Made by a program: the position numbers and the translations under genes
Shown: positions 1-8,221 of the stretch, in pieces
How positions within the stretch are numbered: position 1 is the stretch's first letter
Layout of the letters: every line of letters begins with the position of its first letter
From: an uncultured Paraburkholderia sp.
GTDB taxonomy: Bacteria > Pseudomonadota > Gammaproteobacteria > Burkholderiales > Burkholderiaceae
DNA: 64,000 nt
Assembly: GCA_940746715.1 (NCBI GenBank)
Contig: CALNWN010000010.1
Span: 124,001 to 188,000, forward strand
Direction: 5' to 3'
The notes under the pieces: generated by a model
Seen by the model: only the letters and a program-made list of their open reading frames with translations
Told to the model about the DNA's origin: nothing
The model's database searches: none

Positions 1-29
1 GCTCCCGTGCGACTGAGCGCCGGGCGGCC

Positions 30-80
30 GACAGGCAGCATTGCTGCCTGTCCAGTGAAGCATGCGTCGTTAGCGCATGC
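30..80. repeat. two adjacent hairpins at the window edge
   Basis: Positions 30-52 form a perfect 10-bp inverted repeat with a 3-nt loop. Positions 60-80 form a second one with 7-bp arms and a 7-nt loop. Neither is followed by a T-run. They lie downstream of the minus-strand Tim44-like gene, so a structured 3' end or processing site is possible. No gene is seen in 1-186. Confidence 0.4.
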
Positions 81-186
81 GCGTTAGAAGGAACTACTGA
101 AGACGGCGTGCATGCCTTGACGCACGTTCTCGCGGACCCGCGCGACCGATCGCACCGGCCGCGCGCGATCCCATCCCTTCGCTCGC

Positions 187-1055
187 TTAGCGGTCCACCT
201 GCTGAATGCCGGTGAGTCGCCAGGCGTCACCGCCGCGCGCGCTGCGGACAATGTTCCACACTTCCTGGAACGGCTGGGCGCTCGGCGCATCGTCTTCGCG
301 CATCTGGCCGTGGAAGCGCATGCTGACGAATGTTTCATCCGCTGTGCTTTCCACGCCGAGCACTTCGGCCTCCAGCTGGGGCACCTCAGTACGATTCGGC
401 TGGCTGCCGCGGCTTTCCAGGTCGCGCTTGAGCTGCGCGAACATCTCGGGCGTGGTCAGCTCGAACAGGTCACCTTGCTCGTTGCGGTCCCAGGCCGCCT
501 GAAGACGCATGAACAGGCTTTTCGCCGACGCCACCAGCTCCGCCTGGTCGAGCCCGAGTGGCTGCACCGGCGCATTGAATGCGCCCGCTGCGCCCGCCGG
601 ATTCGTCGCAGCGTGCTGCGTGCCGAAGAAGTGGGTGTCGGACTGCGCGTGACCCGTCTGGTTCATGAACGGCGAGCCGTTGCCGTGTGAGCGGTTCGCG
701 GCACCGTGCCCATAAGCCAGGTCCGGACGACGCCGATTCGCGATGAAGCGGAACAGCATCACGCCGGCCATCACGACGAGGCCGATCAGCAGCAGGTTCG
801 ACAACATTTGCGCGAGCCCGGCGCCGAGGCCGAGCGACGACAGCAGCGCGGCAATGCCGAAGCCGGCGGCGAGACCGGCGAGCGGTCCGAGCCAGCGGTT
901 GCGCGCCGGCGCCGGCCGCCGCGCCCGCGCTTCGCTTCGGCGTCGTTGGCCGAGAGTGCACCGAGCGCGAGCACTGCCGCGAGACCGAGTGCCGCTGTAC
1001 CGCGCGTCAACCTGCTGGCGACGCGCCGGAACTGAGTGATGGCTTGGGTATGCAA
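187..1055 (-). pseudogene. Tim44-like domain protein, deleted and frameshifted
   Basis: The family is a secreted or membrane-anchored protein with a C-terminal Tim44-like lipid-binding fold; its exact role in proteobacteria is not settled. Translation begins at a TTG at 1055, with GAGAGG just upstream and a stop codon immediately before it in frame. This frame gives a signal peptide ending near ANDAEAK. After about residue 43 the sense continues in another frame: a transmembrane stretch (GLAAGFGIAALLSSLGLG), then a second one, then the Tim44-like domain ending at 187. Family members carry a Gly/Gln/Ala/Pro-rich linker of about 50 residues between the signal peptide and the first membrane segment. 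Here only a few codons remain, so a deletion near 905-945 that also shifted the frame is the simplest reading. It is divergent from the NhaR-like gene. The protein could not be made as one chain. Confidence 0.7.
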
Positions 1056-1287
1056 TCAACCTCTCTGGATGAATCAGGGCGCCCGCCGCGCGCGTCGTGT
1101 TTCGCGCGCGAATTTCTTACGGACGGTAATTTTCTTCGGTCATCGACGCTGCCGCTGGTCTGCCGGCAAATTTCAATGTCCGACCTGTGAACCTTCAATC
1201 TAGCCGAACTCTCGACGACGGAAAATTCGTATTTTTATTGCTGATTCTTCGTAAAAACCGTAACGTTGACGAATCGACGGAGGACGC

Positions 1288-2183
1288 GTGAATTTCAAGC
1301 ATCTCTATTACTTCTGGGTCGCGGCGCACGCGGGCGGGATTGTGCGCGCGGGCGATCAACTGCACGTCACGCCGCAAACGCTGAGCGGTCAGATCAAGCT
1401 GCTCGAGGAAGCGCTGGATAAGAAGCTCTTCAAAAAGAGCGGCCGCACGCTCGAACTCACCGATGCGGGGCGGCTCGCGCTCGACTACGCGGACGAGATT
1501 TTTTCGCTCGGCTCGGAACTGGAAAGCGCGGTGCGCCGGGAGCAAGAGGTGGGCACGCAGTCGCGGTTTCGCGTCGGTATTGCCGACTCGGTGCCGAAGG
1601 CGATCGCGTACCGGCTGCTGTAGCCCGCGCTGAGCGCGCCGGTTTCGCTGCGCGTGATCTGTCCGAGGGCAAGCTGCATGCGCTGCTCGCACAACTGGCG
1701 GTGCATCGCCTCGACCTGATCATCGCGGATGCGCCCATTCCCGCGGACGTCAACATCAAGGCGTTCAATCACCGGCTCGGCCGTTCCACGCTGAGCTGCT
1801 TCGGCGCGGCGTCGCTGCTGCAGGGCGTGCGCAAACGCTTCCCAATGTCGCTCGGGCAGTTGCCGCTGCTGTTGCCGGGCACCGAGTCGGCGGTGCGCCG
1901 CAAGCTGGACCACTGGCTCGCGTCGCGCGCTATTTCACCGCGCATCGTCGGCGAATTCGACGACGGTGCGATGGCGCTCGCTTTCGGCCGCGAAGGACGA
2001 GGCCTGCTGTTCGCGCCGACCGTGCTGGAGAATCAGCTCCATGCGGAGCACAAACTGACGACCGTCGGCCAGATCAACACGATTGTTGAGGAGTTCTTCG
2101 TAATCTCAATCGAGCGGCGCATCAGCCATCCGGCTGTGGCGATGATCATCGACGCCGCCCGCAGCGAGCTCTTCAACGCGTAG
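1288..2183 (+). pseudogene. nhaR: LysR-type regulator, NhaR-like, broken
   Basis: The start is a GTG at 1288 with GGAGGA at 1279-1284. The first 111 codons give a LysR winged helix-turn-helix starting MNFKHLYYFWVAAHAGGIV, which matches the NhaR branch (activators responding to sodium and pH in enterobacteria). A TAG at 1621-1623 replaces a codon that is Glu in the family (RLL-x-PAL). Near 1664 one base is missing (CGC GAG GGC reads C-CGAGGGC), and the effector-binding domain continues in another frame to 2183. Total span is 298 codons, the normal family length, so there are two independent point lesions and no large loss. No Na+/H+ antiporter gene is adjacent. The family call is strong; the nhaR symbol is by sequence likeness only. 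Confidence 0.75.
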
Positions 2184-2210
2184 GCCGTTGTGCTTCGCCT
2201 TCACACGCGC

Positions 2211-2242
2211 AAAAGAAAAAAGCCACTCACGAGGAGTGGCTT
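2211..2242 (-). terminator. intrinsic terminator after tRNA-Ile
   Basis: On the minus strand a 7-bp stem GCCACTC/GAGTGGC is followed by TTTTTTCTTTT. It lies 10 nt past the encoded CCA of the tRNA-Ile gene and would end that transcript. It also lies downstream of the plus-strand LysR remnant. Confidence 0.8.
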
Positions 2243-2251
2243 CCAGATATT

Positions 2252-2580
2252 TGGTGGGCCTCCCGTGAGTCGAACACGGCACCAACGGATTATGCTAACC
2301 AGCTACGGCTTTCGCCGCCCCTTTCGGGTTTGTGGTCTGGACTGTCCCTTGTCTTTACGACCTGCCCGTTCAGTCTCTACACGTTCTCTCGAAGAGAGCT
2401 TCGCTCGGGATTGCCACGCTGCAAATGCAGCAGAGGTTTCCCCGAATTTGAGCAGTTCTACCAGGGGGCAGAGCTAACTTACCCCAAAGCAACCCATTCA
2501 TGACTCACCATGCCGAGCTGCATGGTTTAGGTGAGTCTTTGCTAAGTCCGCTGCTCTAACCAGGCATGAGCTAGAGGCCC
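2252..2580 (-). tRNA. ileX: tRNA-Ile(CAU) interrupted by a group I intron
   Basis: The minus strand from 2580 to 2545 holds acceptor GGGCCTC, D arm GCTC/GAGC with an 11-nt D loop, anticodon-stem strand GCGGA and loop bases CT. The gene resumes at 2294 with CATAA, stem strand TCCGT, variable region TGGTG, T arm CCGTG/CACGG with loop TTCGACT, acceptor strand GAGGCCC, A, and an encoded CCA ending at 2252. Joining 2545 to 2294 gives the 7-nt loop CTCATAA with anticodon CAT and a 79-nt tRNA. By family knowledge this CAU tRNA is the minor isoleucine tRNA, whose C34 is changed to lysidine by TilS to read AUA. The alternative, an initiator or elongator Met tRNA, fits the stems less well. The gene is functional only if the intron splices. 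A terminator follows at 2211-2242. Confidence 0.85.
2295..2544 (-). ncRNA. group I self-splicing intron (IC3-like) in the anticodon loop
   Basis: The 250-nt insert aligns by eye with the Azoarcus tRNA-Ile ribozyme. Shared elements, in order, are CAAATTCGGGGAAACC, a P5-type hairpin, TGGCAATCCCGAGC, GTGTAGAGACTGAACGG (P7 side), AAGGGACAGTCC (S element) and CACAAACC (P3/P8 side). It ends in the required G at 2295, just before the 3' exon. The 5' part has a longer P2-like hairpin, with stems GACTCA/TGAGTC and CCATGC/GCATGG, than the Azoarcus intron. No homing endonuclease is encoded. The 5' splice site is placed after U33 (position 2545) because this restores a 7-nt anticodon loop. I could not assign the internal guide pairing with certainty, so the junction could move by a few bases. 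Confidence 0.82.
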
Positions 2581-2686
2581 TGAGAACTTGAGATTTTACC
2601 GTATCTCAACACGATCAACTCAAGATGATCAACGAAAGGACCTGCGCAGAGCGGACCTGTTCGCCGAATGGCCGCCATACTACACG

Positions 2687-2744
2687 AAAAAGGGGCATCC
2701 GCGATCGCTTCGCCTTCTTGGCGAAACGGCTGGGAGGCCCCTTT
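2687..2744 (-). terminator. terminator after rpoD
   Basis: On the minus strand GGGGC pairs with GCCCC followed by TTTTTC, and an inner stem TTTCGCC/GGCGAA closes the loop. It lies about 60 nt past the rpoD stop codon and fits the end of the rpsU-rpoD transcript. Confidence 0.6.
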
Positions 2745-2805
2745 GAATTGCTGCCCGCGGACGCTGCTTCACGTGCCGCCGAAAGCGCTATGGTTACCGC
2801 GCCGA

Positions 2806-5208
2806 TCAGTTCCCTTCGAGGAACGACTTCAGCTTGTCCGAGCGGCTCGGATGACGCAGCTTGCGCAGCGCCTTCGCCTCGATCTGGCGGATCCGCTCAC
2901 GCGTCACGTCGAACTGCTTGCCGACTTCTTCCAGCGTGTGATCGGTGCTCATTTCGATACCGAAGCGCATGCGCAACACCTTCGCTTCGCGCGGCGTCAA
3001 CGAATCGAGCACGTCCTTCACGACGTCGCGCATGCTCGCGTGCAACGCGGCGTCTGCGGGCGCTACCGTATTCGTGTCTTCGATGAAGTCGCCGAGATGC
3101 GAATCGTCGTCGTCGCCGATCGGCGTTTCCATGGAGATCGGCTCTTTTGCGATCTTCATGATCTTGCGGATCTTGTCTTCCGGCATTTCCATCTTCTCGG
3201 CGAGCGTAGCCGGATCCGGCTCGAGCCCGGTTTCCTGCAGAATCTGACGCGAGATGCGGTTCATCTTGTTGATCGTTTCGATCATGTGAACCGGAATACG
3301 GATGGTGCGCGCCTGGTCCGCGATCGAACGCGTAATGGCCTGGCGGATCCACCACGTTGCATACGTGGAGAACTTGTAGCCACGACGGTATTCGAACTTG
3401 TCCACCGCCTTCATCAGGCCGATGTTGCCTTCCTGAATCAGGTCGAGGAACTGCAAACCGCGGTTCGTGTACTTCTTCGCAATCGAAATCACGAGACGCA
3501 GGTTCGCCTCGGTCATTTCACGCTTGGCCTGACGCGCCTTCAGTTCGCCTGCCGCCATCTGACGGTTGGTTTCCTTCAGGTCCTTCAGCGGCAGCACCAC
3601 GCGCGCCTGCAGATCCAGCAGACGTTGTTGCTGCTCGCGAATGGCCGGAATGTTCCGCGTGAGGATCGCGCTGTACGAATGACCTTCGGCGACGATCTTG
3701 TCGGCCCACTCCAGGTCCGTTTCGCTGCCCGGAAAACGCGCGATGAATTCCGCACGCGGCATGCCGCACTTGTCGACCACCGTATGCAGAATCTGACGCT
3801 CGACCTGACGCACTTCGTCCACTTGCGCACGCAGCGTGTAGCACAGACGCTCGACGGTACGCGCGGTGAAGCGAATGGTCATCAGCTCGTTCTGGATGGT
3901 TTCCTGCGCCTTCAGATAGGACTTAGACTTGTAGCCTTCCTTCTCGAACGCACGACGCATCTTGTCGAACCATGCGCTGATGAGGGCGAATTTTTCGAGC
4001 GACGCACGCTTGAGCGCTTCCATTTGCGCCGCGTTGGCCGTGGCCTGCGCCGTGCCGTCGTCTTCTTCCTCGTCCTCTTCGTCCTCTTCCTCTTCTTCGC
4101 TTTCGATCGCTTCCGCTTCCTGCACGGAGAAGCCGTCGGCGTCTTCCGCGTCGGCGTCGATCAGGCCGTCGACGAGTTCGTCGATGCGGATTTCTTCGTT
4201 CGCGACGCGCTCGGCCATGGCCAGGATGTCGGCGATCGTGGTCGGACACGCGGAGATGGCCATCACCATGTGCTTCAGGCCGTCTTCGATCCGCTTGGCG
4301 ATTTCAATTTCGCCTTCGCGCGTGAGCAGCTCGACCGTGCCCATTTCGCGCATGTACATGCGCACAGGGTCGGTCGTGCGGCCGAATTCGGAGTCGACGG
4401 TGGACAGCGCGACTTCGGCTTCCTCTTCCACTTCGTCGTCGGACGAAGCGGCGGGCGCGGTGTCGTTCAGCAGCAGCGTTTCAGCGTCCGGGGCCTGCTC
4501 GTAGACCGCCACGCCCATGTCGTTGAACGTGCTGATAATGCCTTCGATCGCCTCGGTCTCGGTGAAGTTGTCCGGCAGGTGATCGTTGATTTCAGCGTAC
4601 GTGAGGAAGCCGCGCTCCTTGCCGAGCTTGATGAGCGCGCGGAGTTTCGAACGGCGCTCCTCGAGTTCCTCGACCGTGCCGGGCTGCGACGACGAAAACG
4701 CGTCTTTCAGCAGCGCCTTTTCCTTGGCACGACGGTCGCGTGCCCTAGCCTTTTCCACTTTGCCGGAAGCGGCCACAGGGGTTTCTTCGCTCTGGGTTGC
4801 GTCGTCATCGACGGGTACTTCATTCAGCTTTTTCGTCATGGAGTTCGCCGTACCGGCTGTAGTCTCGACTCGCGGCTGGTGGACAACAGCCGGTTGAACC
4901 GTGGATACTGGAGTCTCGCCCACTGCCGCATCGTCCTGCGCGACAGCCGCTTCCCTTGCGCTTCTGACACCCGGCCGCCTCTCAGCCGGAGGTGGTACGG
5001 CTTGCGCCGACTTCTCCACCGCCTTTGCCACTCCTGTTGGCGCCGCCCGCTCGGCCGAAGTGGTCGAGGACTTCTTCCCGGCAACCGGTGTAACGCTGGC
5101 AGCAGACGCTTTCCGGGCGGAAGAAACTAACTTGGCCGAGGTGACCTTTCCGGTCTGCTCCGTGGAGCGTGGGCCTGTTTTGCTCTTTCCGCCTGTCGTC
5201 TTTGCCAT
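2806..5208 (-). CDS. rpoD: RNA polymerase primary sigma factor RpoD (sigma-70)
   Basis: This is the housekeeping sigma factor that directs core RNA polymerase to most promoters. The 800-residue protein has a long Ala/Ser/Lys-rich N-terminal extension (about 1-170), region 1.1 at about 175-240, region 1.2 beginning TTDPVRMYMREMGTVELL near 278, a very acidic non-conserved stretch (SEEEEEDEEDEEEDDG) near 370, region 2 with KFSTYATWWIRQAITR for -10 recognition and melting, region 3, and region 4 with the helix-turn-helix EVGKQFDVTRERIRQIEAKA. The length and acidic stretch are usual in Burkholderia. It is the last gene of the rpsU-yqeY-dnaG-rpoD cluster, 92 nt after dnaG. A near-consensus -10 in that gap gives it its own promoter, and a terminator follows. 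No lesions are seen. Confidence 0.97.
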   Translation of the reverse strand: MAKTTGGKSKTGPRSTEQTGKVTSAKLVSSARKASAASVTPVAGKKSSTTSAERAAPTGVAKAVEKSAQAVPPPAERRPGVRSAREAAVAQDDAAVGETPVSTVQPAVVHQPRVETTAGTANSMTKKLNEVPVDDDATQSEETPVAASGKVEKARARDRRAKEKALLKDAFSSSQPGTVEELEERRSKLRALIKLGKERGFLTYAEINDHLPDNFTETEAIEGIISTFNDMGVAVYEQAPDAETLLLNDTAPAASSDDEVEEEAEVALSTVDSEFGRTTDPVRMYMREMGTVELLTREGEIEIAKRIEDGLKHMVMAISACPTTIADILAMAERVANEEIRIDELVDGLIDADAEDADGFSVQEAEAIESEEEEEDEEDEEEDDGTAQATANAAQMEALKRASLEKFALISAWFDKMRRAFEKEGYKSKSYLKAQETIQNELMTIRFTARTVERLCYTLRAQVDEVRQVERQILHTVVDKCGMPRAEFIARFPGSETDLEWADKIVAEGHSYSAILTRNIPAIREQQQRLLDLQARVVLPLKDLKETNRQMAAGELKARQAKREMTEANLRLVISIAKKYTNRGLQFLDLIQEGNIGLMKAVDKFEYRRGYKFSTYATWWIRQAITRSIADQARTIRIPVHMIETINKMNRISRQILQETGLEPDPATLAEKMEMPEDKIRKIMKIAKEPISMETPIGDDDDSHLGDFIEDTNTVAPADAALHASMRDVVKDVLDSLTPREAKVLRMRFGIEMSTDHTLEEVGKQFDVTRERIRQIEAKALRKLRHPSRSDKLKSFLEGN

Positions 5209-5270
5209 CGCATCGCCTTTTCGCCTTTGCTAGGAAAACCCTTTGAAAAACAAACCGCTGGAAACCTTTT

Positions 5271-5276
5271 ATTATA
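5271..5276 (-). promoter_or_regulatory. -10 element of an rpoD promoter
   Basis: In the dnaG-rpoD gap the minus strand reads TGGTATAAT, an extended -10 (TGn plus a perfect TATAAT), 63 nt before the rpoD ATG. No good -35 hexamer is found at 16-18 nt, as expected for extended -10 promoters. It would let rpoD be expressed apart from dnaG. Confidence 0.6.
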
Positions 5277-5300
5277 CCACTCAGGTTTCTGCGTCTCCGT

Positions 5301-7172
5301 CTACAAGCCGAGCTGGCGCTTCATGTCAGCCCGCTTCCGATTGAGCTCCGCGAGTTCCGCGAACTCCTCCGGCGTGTGCCGGGATTGCCGCGAAAGCTGC
5401 TCGAGACGATCGCAATAAGCGTCATAACGCATCTTGAGAATCGCCGCTTTCAGTTCCTCTCCGACAATCCTTTCCTGCTCGCGCCGCTCCTCGATGACGG
5501 TCGCATCTTCCGGGTCCTTCAGCAACAAATCCCGGACATTTTCATCATAGTCCAGAATTTTGCGAAAGATTTCCTCGAAAGTTGGGGCGTTTGCCCCGTT
5601 TCGCAATAGGTCGGAGAGCAACTGGAACTCCGCCGACTCGCCGAGTGCGCGTGCATGCGTCGTCACTTCCTCGAACAGTTCGCCGTGCCGCGTCACGGTG
5701 AGGAGCGCCTGTTCCGCTTCCTCGTCGAGCACGGCAACGGTGCGCGGATACATCACAAGATTGCGCAGCGTCTTTTCCTCGATGCCGGTCACGCTGCGCC
5801 GGTCCTTGCGCGCCGGGGCCGAGCGCGCGGCCACCGCGATGCGCGCGTCGACCTCGCACAGCGCGGCGACCTCGTCGAACGGCACGTCGAGCCGGTCGGC
5901 GAACATATGCATGATCTGCGCGCGCAGTGCATTGGCCGGCAGCGCCTGCAGGAGCGGCTTGGCGTCGAAGAGCGCGCGGGCCTTGCCTTCCGGCTGATCC
6001 AGTTCCTTGCCCGCGAGCACCTCGTTCAGCATGAACTGCGAGAGCGGCATGGCGCGCTCGACCTGCTCGGCGAACGCCTCGGTGCCGAATTCGCGCACGT
6101 AGCTGTCCGGGTCGTGCTCCGCGGGCAGAAACAGGAAGCGGATGGTCCGGTTATCCGCCGCGTGCGGCAAACAGGCGTCCAACGCGCGCCGCGCGGCGCG
6201 CCGGCCGGCCGAGTCGCCGTCGAAACTGAAAATGACCGTGTCGGTCTGGCGCATCAGTTTCTGCACATGGACCGGCGTGCAGGCCGTGCCGAGCGTGGCG
6301 ACCGCGTTCTGGAACCCCAATTGGGCCAGCGCGACCACGTCCATATAACCTTCGACGACGAGCCCGTAGCCCTGTTCCCGAATCGCGAGGCGCGCCTCGA
6401 AGAGCCCGTACAGCTCGCTGCCTTTGTTAAATAGCGGCGTTTCCGGCGAATTCAAATACTTCGGCTCGCCACCGTCCAGCACGCGGCCGCCGAAGCCGAT
6501 GACCTGTCCCTTTACGTTGCGTATCGGAAACATGATCCGCTCGCGAAAGCGGTCGTAGCGGCGGTTCTGACCCTGCCCGTCCGATTTTTCGCTGACGATC
6601 ACAAGACCTGATTCGACCAGCGAGTCGTCGCGATAGTTCGGAAAAGCGGTTTCCAAGTTTTGCCAGCCGTCGGGCGCGTAGCCGAGGCCGAAGCGCGCCG
6701 CGATCTCGCCCGTCAGACCGCGCTTTTTTAGATACTGGATGGCGCCCGGCGCCCCGCGCAGCTGCTTGCGATAGTAGTCGCAGGCCGTCTGCATCACGTC
6801 GGAGAGCGCCGTGGTGACCGCCTTCGAAGCCCCCGGCGCGCCGCCTGCGCCGCCGCCTCCATAGCCGGGCGAAGGCTCGTTCGGCACCGTCAGGCCGACG
6901 GACTGCGCGAGTTCGTTGACGGCCTCGGGAAATAAGGCGCCGACGTGTTCCATGAGGAAGCCGATCGCCGTTCCATGGGCGCCGCAGCCGAAGCAGTGAT
7001 AGAACTGCTTGGTCGGACTCACCGTGAACGACGGGCTTTTCTCGTTATGGAACGGGCACAGCCCCATGAAGTTCGCGCCGCCCTTCTTCAATTGCACATA
7101 CCGGCCCACCACGTCGACGATATCGACGCGGTTGAGCAGGTCCTGCAGGAATGAGGGAGGAATCACGGTCAA
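5301..7172 (-). CDS. dnaG: DNA primase DnaG
   Basis: DnaG makes the RNA primers for leading- and lagging-strand DNA synthesis at the fork. The 623-residue protein has the N-terminal CHC2 zinc finger (Cys39, His42, Cys60, Cys63), the RNA polymerase core with YLNSPETPLFNKGSELYG, a TOPRIM fold with the catalytic Glu in LVVEGYMDV and the metal-binding Asp pair in FSFDGDSAGRRAA, and a C-terminal helicase-binding region. A Gly-rich linker lies after the zinc domain near residue 105. The length is normal and no lesions are seen. It sits between yqeY (73 nt upstream) and rpoD in the conserved macromolecular synthesis cluster. Confidence 0.97.
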   Translation of the reverse strand: MTVIPPSFLQDLLNRVDIVDVVGRYVQLKKGGANFMGLCPFHNEKSPSFTVSPTKQFYHCFGCGAHGTAIGFLMEHVGALFPEAVNELAQSVGLTVPNEPSPGYGGGGAGGAPGASKAVTTALSDVMQTACDYYRKQLRGAPGAIQYLKKRGLTGEIAARFGLGYAPDGWQNLETAFPNYRDDSLVESGLVIVSEKSDGQGQNRRYDRFRERIMFPIRNVKGQVIGFGGRVLDGGEPKYLNSPETPLFNKGSELYGLFEARLAIREQGYGLVVEGYMDVVALAQLGFQNAVATLGTACTPVHVQKLMRQTDTVIFSFDGDSAGRRAARRALDACLPHAADNRTIRFLFLPAEHDPDSYVREFGTEAFAEQVERAMPLSQFMLNEVLAGKELDQPEGKARALFDAKPLLQALPANALRAQIMHMFADRLDVPFDEVAALCEVDARIAVAARSAPARKDRRSVTGIEEKTLRNLVMYPRTVAVLDEEAEQALLTVTRHGELFEEVTTHARALGESAEFQLLSDLLRNGANAPTFEEIFRKILDYDENVRDLLLKDPEDATVIEERREQERIVGEELKAAILKMRYDAYCDRLEQLSRQSRHTPEEFAELAELNRKRADMKRQLGL

Positions 7173-7245
7173 TAACGCTCGCTGAAGGGCTCAACGCCGC
7201 GCGCCGCCGTCTATGGCGGGCACGCGGACCAGACGGGCACGCGCT

Positions 7246-7692
7246 TTATTTGGCGAGCGCGGCTTTGACCTGCGCCGAAACCGCCGTCATGTCGGCGCGA
7301 CCGGCGAGTTTCGGCTTCAGCACGCCCATCACCTTGCCCATGTCCTGTGGACCGGCCGCGCCGGTTTGCGCAACAGCGGCCTGCACCTCGGCAATGATTT
7401 CCGCCTCGGACATCTGCTCGGGCATATACGTAGAAAGAATGGCCAGCTCGGCCTTCTCCTTGTCCGCAAGATCCGTGCGGCCCGCGCCTTCGAACTGGCT
7501 GATCGAGTCCTTGCGCTGCTTGATCATATTGTCGACGACGGCGGTCACCGCGGCGTCGTCGAGGGTGACGCGCTCGTCGACTTCACGTTGCTTGATCGCG
7601 GCGAGCAGCAGCCGGATCGCGCCAAGACGCTCGGTCTCGCGTGCGCGCATGGCGGCTTTCATATCGTCGTTGATCCGGTCTTTGAGGCTCAT
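7246..7692 (-). CDS. yqeY: GatB/YqeY domain protein
   Basis: The 148-residue protein starts MSLKDRINDDMKAAMRARE and matches the YqeY family along its length. The fold resembles the tail domain of the GatB amidotransferase subunit, which binds tRNA. The cellular role of stand-alone YqeY is not firmly known; an effect on tRNA-dependent amidation has been suggested from the fold. Its place between rpsU and dnaG is conserved in beta- and gammaproteobacteria, which supports orthology. It lies 73 nt before dnaG and 249 nt after the rpsU remnant, with a hairpin in that gap. It is intact. Confidence 0.9.
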   Translation of the reverse strand: MSLKDRINDDMKAAMRARETERLGAIRLLLAAIKQREVDERVTLDDAAVTAVVDNMIKQRKDSISQFEGAGRTDLADKEKAELAILSTYMPEQMSEAEIIAEVQAAVAQTGAAGPQDMGKVMGVLKPKLAGRADMTAVSAQVKAALAK

Positions 7693-7769
7693 CAGTCACC
7701 TGAATGCGTTGAAAGTTGAGAACCGGCCGCGTCGATCCCACGCATGAGCACGCGCGCGAACACACGATG

Positions 7770-7807
7770 AACACAAACACCCGCTTGGGACGGCTTCCTC
7801 AAGCGGG
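7770..7807 (-). terminator. hairpin between rpsU and yqeY
   Basis: On the minus strand an 8-bp perfect stem CCCGCTTG/CAAGCGGG with a 12-nt loop is followed by TGTTTGTGTT. It could be a weak terminator or attenuator that lowers expression of yqeY-dnaG-rpoD relative to rpsU, as known for this operon in E. coli. Confidence 0.5.
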
Positions 7808-7941
7808 TTGGCGCAATATGCGTAGTGGATGCGACCCTGCCGGCTGGTCTGAAAAGACCGTGTTTCCGATGACAGTACCCGTTGTGCCGTCACCGGTTGG
7901 ATGCCGCTACCCGTTGGCCCGGAACGGCGGCAACACCAGAA

Positions 7942-8153
7942 TCAGTAGAACTTCTTTGGCAGCATCTGACTGCGCAGACGCTTGAAATGACGCTTGACCG
8001 CGGCCGCCTCTTGCGCTTGCGTTCAGCTGTAGGCTTTTCGTAAAACTCGCGCGCACGAAGTTCCGTCAGCAAGCCATTTTTCTCCATGGTGCGCTTGAAA
8101 CGGCGCATGGCGACTTCAAACGGCTCGTTGTCTTTTACGCGGATGGCCGTCAT
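7942..8153 (-). pseudogene. rpsU: ribosomal protein bS21, one-base frameshift
   Basis: bS21 is a small-subunit protein near the anti-Shine-Dalgarno region. Codons 1-51 read as a normal bS21 (MTAIRVKDNEPFEVAMRRFK at the start, then EKPTAERKRK). At about 8009 the expected AAG AAG GCG GCC reads AAG AGG CGG CC: one A is missing. If the base is restored, the frame runs VKRHFKRLRSQMLPKKFY and ends at a TGA at 7942, giving the standard 70 residues. As written the ribosome would run on in the wrong frame to 7890. Burkholderia genomes usually carry further rpsU copies, so loss of this one could be tolerated; a sequencing error is the alternative. Start and ribosome-binding context look normal. Confidence 0.8.
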
Positions 8154-8185
8154 TTTTCAATAACGGAACTTTGTAAAGGTTCAGG

Positions 8186-8191
8186 AGTATA
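8186..8191 (-). promoter_or_regulatory. -10 element upstream of rpsU
   Basis: The minus strand has TATACT about 33 nt before the rpsU ATG, in the 68-nt gap after the flavoprotein remnant. No convincing -35 hexamer is seen. It would head the rpsU-yqeY-dnaG-rpoD transcript. Confidence 0.4.
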
Positions 8192-8221
8192 GCAGAGCTT
8201 TTACACAAAGCCACTGCGCCG

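Noticed and set aside
2190..2477. A 95-codon plus-strand frame over the interrupted tRNA
   Set aside because: It covers the tRNA and the intron core on the opposite strand and shows no protein-like features.
2668..5130. An 820-codon plus-strand frame opposite rpoD, and an 1151-codon minus-strand frame opposite glgE (42110-45565)
   Set aside because: Long antisense frames are expected in GC-rich DNA because third-position G/C bias removes stops. Their translations have no recognisable domains, while the sense frames encode full, conserved enzymes.
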